Shown: positions 6,927 through 10,388 of the stretch, in pieces
Layout: each line of letters opens with the position of its first letter
How positions within the stretch are numbered: position 1 is the stretch's first letter
NCBI GenBank assembly: GCA_000697055.1
Contig: JNDT01001626.1
Span: 1-10,388 of the forward strand
From: Saksenaea vasiformis B4078
Lineage: Eukaryota > Mucoromycota > Mucoromycetes > Mucorales > Saksenaeaceae
Length of the DNA: 10,388 nucleotides
Reading direction: 5' to 3'
Notes under the pieces: model-generated
What the model saw: only the letters and a program-made list of their open reading frames with translations
Told to the model about the DNA's origin: nothing
Databases searched by the model: none
Made by a program: the position numbers and the translations under genes

Positions 6927-8646
6927 CTATTTGGGATCAACTAAATTAAAGAACGTGGTAATTTTAGACTGTTTAGTGCGGATCTCGGCGTGAAACTTTT
7001 CTTGTATTTTCTGCAGCTCGGGCAACGCAGATTGTACCTTGGGGTCCAAGATTTCTTCTTCATCCAGGATATTGAAGAGAAGGTTGAAGCATTCAACTTT
7101 CTCAGCAGCTGTCAATTGTGTCATTTCTGCATCAATCGGGTCGTCTTGCTGATCTAACCCTGTGATTTCTTCCTCATTCTCAACATCTTCTTCCTCTTGC
7201 AGTACCGCATTGACTATCTCTTCATCGGTTAAATTCCTATGAAGCGCCTGGCGTTCATATTCCGGGTAAATCTCAGTAGTAGGAGTCATCAATTGACATC
7301 TCAGCGTTCTCCGCAATCCTCTCGAGTCGATCCCGTATCACTACTTCCAAGTCCCTCTCTTCATCCGTTACCATTTGCACTGATTGGTTGCTGCCATCAG
7401 TGGAAAAGTTCCGGAGTACTGTCGTTTCCCAGCAGTTAGCAATTGTTGCTGGGGTAATAGAGTACCAGGTTGCCTTGATCCACTTCATTGCCTGTAGTTG
7501 ATCCACTTCAAAGAGTTTCTCCACTGGACCGATTTTGTCTTCCCTGCCGATCTGAGTCATTCCAATGTGTCGGTAAGTCTTGTCAAACTGACGTCGTTTG
7601 AAGTGAGCTTTGAACGCACGAATGATGCTGCCGTCCAAGGGTTGCACACGGGAAGTCGTGTTTGGGGGAAGAAACAAGACCTCAACGCTAACTGGTTCAT
7701 AGTCGACATAGTGACCTGCGAAGTTGTCAAGAATAAGCAAGACTTTTCTCTTCTTTGCGGTCATAGTACGATCAAAACGTCGAAGGAAGCGGTGGAGTAT
7801 CTTTTTTGTCAACCAAGCGTCCGTGTTGTTGAAGTAGAAGTGGAAACCGTGATCAATCGCCTCCTTCCTCTTCCCATGTATCTTGAAGCAACTGGGTTTT
7901 CGCGCCATGCCGATGATGAATGGGTCCCATCGATCGCTACCATCCGCATTGCAAAGAAGCCCCACAGTTAGCCGCTTCTTGCTTTCTTTTCGCCCAGAAA
8001 AGCCGTTAGCTGAAATGGTAGTCCTCGGCGCTGCAGTGTAGTAGAGAGCAGTTTCGTCAAAACTGTATATGTCTTGCCTCTCATATTTGGAATGGCTCTC
8101 CTGGATCCTTTCTGTATCCGCTTCCAGCAGAGAGTCGTCAAAAGACGCAGCCTCTCCATGCAGTCTATGCATCCTCAAACCATTGCGTATTGCAAACCGA
8201 TGCATCCATCCGTTCGATCCTTTGAATGAATCAATTCCGATGCGCTCAGCATAAACTGTCGCCTTCGTATAGATCTTGTTCCAGGTAATTGGAATGCGAC
8301 TCTCCTCAGCAACATTGATCCAAAGAAGAACAGCTTCTTCGATTTTCTGTCAAGAAGTATAGTGAGCCAAGAATTCATACTGTACTAGAAATAATATAAT
8401 ATTTACAGGCCATTTTCCTTTGGTAACACGTCGTTTCTTGCTGGTGAAGCATAAATCTCCAAGGGCATCTTCTGCCATCCTTTTCAGCATCTTCGATATC
8501 GTTGACTTGGTTGGAGTTTTTGAAAGGTTGAATTTCTCAGTTGCCCATTGTGCAAGCTCTTCATGCTTCATTCCTGGATGCGCTGTTTTAACGGCAAAAA
8601 TTTCTTTGCGTTGCTCGTTTGTAAGAGAAACGTTTTTCTTCGACAT
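6927..8646 (-). CDS. pogo/Tigger-like transposase (spliced; frame change near C-terminus)
   Basis: This is a cut-and-paste DDE transposase that binds the element's ends and moves it in the nucleus. Exon 1 (8646-8407, 80 residues, starting MSKKNVSL) has a CENP-B/pogo-type helix-turn-helix (about residues 7-60) and a basic SKKRRV stretch (69-74) that could be a nuclear signal. A 60-nt intron (8406-8347, GTAAAT..ACAG) joins in phase to KIEEAVLLW, where a second CENP-B-like DNA-binding segment runs to about residue 150. The catalytic core follows: SFDET (D177, codon at 8058), LILDNFAGH (D287, 7728) and QPLDGSIIRAFK (D318, 7635). The last two aspartates are separated by 30 residues, typical of the pogo group. 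This frame stops at 7273, while the tail, LTDEEIVNAV, an acidic stretch and a final QSKITTFF, is in another frame down to TAG at 6927. Either a one-base shift lies in the 7273-7316 overlap, or a phase-compatible 73-nt intron (7344-7272) is removed. The total length would be about 530-550 residues, normal for the family. Confidence 0.9.
6948..6971 (-). other. PIP box (PCNA-binding motif) at transposase C-terminus
   Basis: The motif reads QSKITTFF, fitting the consensus Q-x-x-(I/L/M)-x-x-aromatic-aromatic exactly, with six residues left before the stop codon. PCNA-binding motifs are known near C-termini of DNA replication and repair proteins, and PCNA binding has been described for the Drosophila pogo transposase. 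It probably tethers transposition to replication or repair. It lies in the frame beyond the catalytic-domain stop, so it is made only if the frame change is resolved. Confidence 0.75.
8347..8406 (-). other. Transposase intron 1, 60 nt
   Basis: On the minus strand the donor is CCT|GTAAAT and the acceptor is CTTGACAG|AAAATC. Removal joins KGKWP to KIEEAVLLW without changing phase and restores the continuous CENP-B-like region. Reading through would instead end after 18 codons with no domain similarity, so splicing is strongly favoured. Confidence 0.85.
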
Positions 8647-8686
8647 TATGAAAGTGAATGTATGTAGGGCTCGCAGAGTCGCAGGC

Positions 8687-8694
8687 TTTATATA
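8687..8694 (-). promoter_or_regulatory. Probable TATA box of the transposase gene
   Basis: TATATAAA on the minus strand lies about 40 nt upstream of the ATG at 8646. With ordinary TATA-to-start spacing, the 5' leader would be only some 10-15 nt. Confidence 0.5.
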
Positions 8695-8720
8695 AGCAAC
8701 TATGGCCAAATGTTCAATGG

Positions 8721-8928
8721 ACTTCTTGTAAAATTTTATGGTTACACGAGCGTATGTTTCATCTGTGTTTCGGGCTTGAATTTTTAGTCCCTGAATTTCT
8801 ATACCAATTGATCCGCGCCTCTGTTCGTTTGTTCATAGGTCAGTTTTATGATCGGGCCACTAGTATCCCTCAGACATAATTGGATGAAGACTTTTACTGC
8901 TGTAACCATTGGTTTGCAAGATGTCTCA
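8721..8928. repeat. Diverged direct duplication inside the transposon, copy A (copy B 9361-9590)
   Basis: Matching landmarks occur in the same order in both copies: ACTTCTTGTAAAA / ACTTGTAAAA, then GTTACACGAGC (8741 and 9387 regions), GTGTTTCGGGC / TGGTTTCAGGC, CCCTGAATTTCTATAC / TCCTGAAATTCTCTGAC, and finally AATTGGATGAAG...ATTGGTTTGCAAGA (8878-8922) against AATTGGACAAAG...ATTGGTTTACAAGA (9541-9583). The copies are clearly related but heavily diverged with indels. They lie upstream of the transposase gene and have no evident coding role. Confidence 0.6.
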
Positions 8929-9360
8929 TTAGAAGGATGGCCGCATCTCCCGGGACGTCCAAAAGTTGAGTGAATGCTGCGTGTTCACGTATCACACGTC
9001 ATCTCTTTCAAAAGACCCCTTTTAAATAAAACGAGTGTGTCGTCTTTAGAAACGTTTGTACTATCGCACAGCAACGATCATTTCAATCGACCATATTTAC
9101 TAGAATATTGGCGACCGCTCAGACATTGCATGTTTATTCGTCATCTTTCGAATCGGAAAACGATGTCATATCTACAAAATCTCTGGACATCCGCCTTATC
9201 ACTCCCAGTCATCTTTTGGAAACTATGTAGGAAGACTTCTTTGAATAACTAGAAGATTATCCAAGTCTCACGGACTTTCTCCTGTGACCTCATCTTATAC
9301 GTCTCCTTGACTCTTCATACCATATGGAGTTTCCTTCATAGAGTTTTGGTTATTAGATGA
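8929..9360. other. Non-coding interior of the transposon's right arm
   Basis: No supported gene. A 92-codon + strand open frame (8974-9252) is rich in Ser, Leu, His and Arg, shows no domain and has no splice partner. The segment lies between the two diverged copies of the internal duplication and may be captured DNA or a diverged part of the element. Confidence 0.4.
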
Positions 9361-9687
9361 ACTTGTAAAAAAAAAAAAACTTTTTGTTACACGAGCTCTG
9401 TTTAGCTCTGGTTTCAGGCATTCAGTGTCTTGGATTCCTGTTCCTGAAATTCTCTGACTTGAATCAGCGTGCCTACTATCCTGTTATTCAACCCAATGAC
9501 ACTTGATTTTCGCCATTGCGTCATTGATATTCTCAGCTACAATTGGACAAAGCTTTTCATACCAACGTAATTGGTTTACAAGAGGTTTCACTGCTGTTGT
9601 AAAGATTGTATCTTAAAAATGAAGAGAAGCATAATATCACATGTACTGCTGCACCTGTATGGCTAAATAATCAGCCGACATTGCCCA

Positions 9688-9738
9688 TTTCAACCCTCAG
9701 ATATTTCAACCATTTCTGACCCCCCTTGAGGGTTGAAA
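9688..9738. repeat. Right subterminal hairpin with TTTCAAC motifs
   Basis: TTTCAACCCTCA (9688-9699) pairs perfectly with TGAGGGTTGAAA (9727-9738), 12-bp arms around a 27-nt loop that itself contains TTTCAACC (9704-9711). The right end thus has three TTTCAAC copies, two forward and one inverted, the last overlapping the terminal inverted repeat. The left end has no such hairpin, so the two ends are asymmetric. Confidence 0.75.
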
Positions 9739-9755
9739 CTATCGTGGGACCACTG
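9730..9755 (-). repeat. Right terminal inverted repeat
   Basis: Read on the minus strand it begins CAGTGGTCCCACGATAGTTT, matching 23 of the first 26 bases of the left end, and is followed outside by TA. Confidence 0.92.
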
Positions 9756-9757
9756 TA

Positions 9758-10388
9758 CTTTATTTCTTTCGATTCTATTCGCTGAGTGCTCGAGGAATAT
9801 TCTTCTTATCTCTTACTGCTACATTTTATTTGACTGATCTAACACGAAGTCATAGGCATCATAAAACGATCTAACTAACAACCGTACCTCTTTGGAAATA
9901 GTCATGTTGTCGAATTCAAACCTAAAACTGGTGCTCACTTAAAGACAAATTTGACTTAACCGAATTCAACGACAAACTTGAACTTCTATCTAACCGTTTG
10001 AAGACTATCACTCAAAGTTCTAGCGTGCAGTGCTTTCCCTTTTTAATTCAAGGCCTTGGTAACTGTGCAAAACCTGAAAATAGGCAAGGAATGAAATAAA
10101 TAAATGGGTCATTGCGATGTACCTATGGATTGGATATAGCAGAAACTCAAATCTTGCTCTGATTTCTGTTACCGACTAACCAGGGCCATCATTGTCTATT
10201 TTCGTTACCAATTGTAGATGAGATGTCTGTTGGCGTCGAGATGGATAACGAGAGAATTCGTGAGACTCGAGTTTATTTCTCAAAAACAGAACCAGGATTT
10301 ATGATAACTGAATCTAGTCTTTTAATACCAGGACTGACGTCACGTGTCATTATATAGACACTTAATTAAGATGTCAAGGTACAACAGT
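9758..10388. other. Right flank, intergenic
   Basis: No supported gene is seen across most of this stretch. If the transposon is removed with one TA, the minus strand across the join reads TQRIESKEI|KYLGKTSKEN, but stop codons lie close on both sides, so insertion into an exon cannot be claimed. Confidence 0.45.
10335..10373 (+). promoter_or_regulatory. Promoter-like cluster at the window edge
   Basis: TGACGTCA (10335-10342, the full CRE palindrome bound by ATF/CREB-type bZIP factors) overlaps CACGTG (10341-10346, an E-box bound by bHLH factors). TATATA follows at 10351-10356 and an ATG at 10371 that stays open (MSRYNS) to the window end. This may be the 5' end of a gene running off the window. 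The TATA-to-ATG distance (about 20 nt) is shorter than expected if that ATG is the real start. Confidence 0.3.

Larger units (their letters stand above)
6679..9755 (-). mobile_element. pogo/Tigger-like DNA transposon, complete, 3077 bp
   Basis: The element is bounded by inverted repeats starting CAGTGGTCCC at both ends and flanked by TA on each side (6677-6678 and 9756-9757), the target-site signature of the Tc1/mariner superfamily. The single large gene, on the minus strand, encodes a DDE transposase with a CENP-B-like DNA-binding region, which places it in the pogo/Tigger group. The transposase gene occupies 6927-8646, leaving about 250 bp at the left end and an unusually long 1.1 kb at the right end. 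The near-intact gene and well-matched ends imply fairly recent activity, although the inverted repeats have diverged at three of the first 26 positions and the transposase frame changes once. It lies about 790 bp downstream of the + strand host gene and is convergent with it. Confidence 0.93.

Noticed and set aside
7498..7971. 157-codon open frame on the + strand
   Set aside because: It lies exactly antisense to the transposase catalytic domain, has no domain of its own and is a by-product of that domain's codon usage.
8974..9252. 92-codon + strand frame inside the transposon
   Set aside because: No recognisable domain or splice partner, and composition unlike the transposase; kept only as part of the non-coding right arm.
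9368..9379. Poly-A run as the tail of a retroposed element
   Set aside because: It lies inside the transposon's internal duplication, aligned with TTGTAAAATTTT in the other copy, with no target-site duplication.

Overview
The window looks like nuclear DNA of an early-diverging fungus, most likely Mucoromycota. The evidence is a host gene on the + strand split by many very short introns (mostly 44-59 nt, GT..AG), a C-terminal protein architecture that I recall only as 'hypothetical proteins' of Mucorales-type fungi, and a Tc1/mariner-superfamily pogo/Tigger-type transposon. There are no bacterial operons, Shine-Dalgarno-led genes, rRNAs or recognisable tRNAs. The taxonomic call is an inference from memory, not a search result.

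Layout. 1-2860: largely gene-poor DNA. It holds a perfect 22-bp palindrome (271-292), a degenerate 12-bp minisatellite (352-406) and a possible badly decayed coding remnant on the minus strand (about 780-1410). 2861-3590: a tandem duplication with a 318-bp period, two near-identical copies plus a partial third, just upstream of the host gene. 3620-5889: a multi-exon + strand gene of unknown function (about 536 codons in my best model). Its C-terminal half is clearly coding and carries an ADG...LLLEASG block that weakly resembles a PD-(D/E)XK nuclease core. One region (4551-4713) cannot be spliced cleanly and may hide an in-frame stop. 5890-6676: intergenic, with no gene seen.

6679-9755: a complete pogo/Tigger-like DNA transposon with matching terminal inverted repeats and a TA target-site duplication. 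Its minus-strand transposase has a CENP-B/Tigger-type helix-turn-helix N-terminus, one clear 60-nt intron, a full DD(30)D catalytic domain, an acidic tail and a C-terminal PCNA-interacting (PIP) box. Between the catalytic domain and the tail the reading frame changes, either by a frameshift or by a second intron of about 73 nt. Both ends of the element carry clusters of a TTTCAAC heptamer that could be transposase-binding sites. The element also has an unusually long (about 1.1 kb) region upstream of the transposase, with an internal diverged duplication.

9758-10388: intergenic, ending in a compact promoter-like cluster (TGACGTCA overlapping CACGTG, then TATATA, then an ATG) that may mark the start of a gene running off the window.

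The host gene and the transposase are convergent and separated by about 1 kb. Nothing suggests that they work together.
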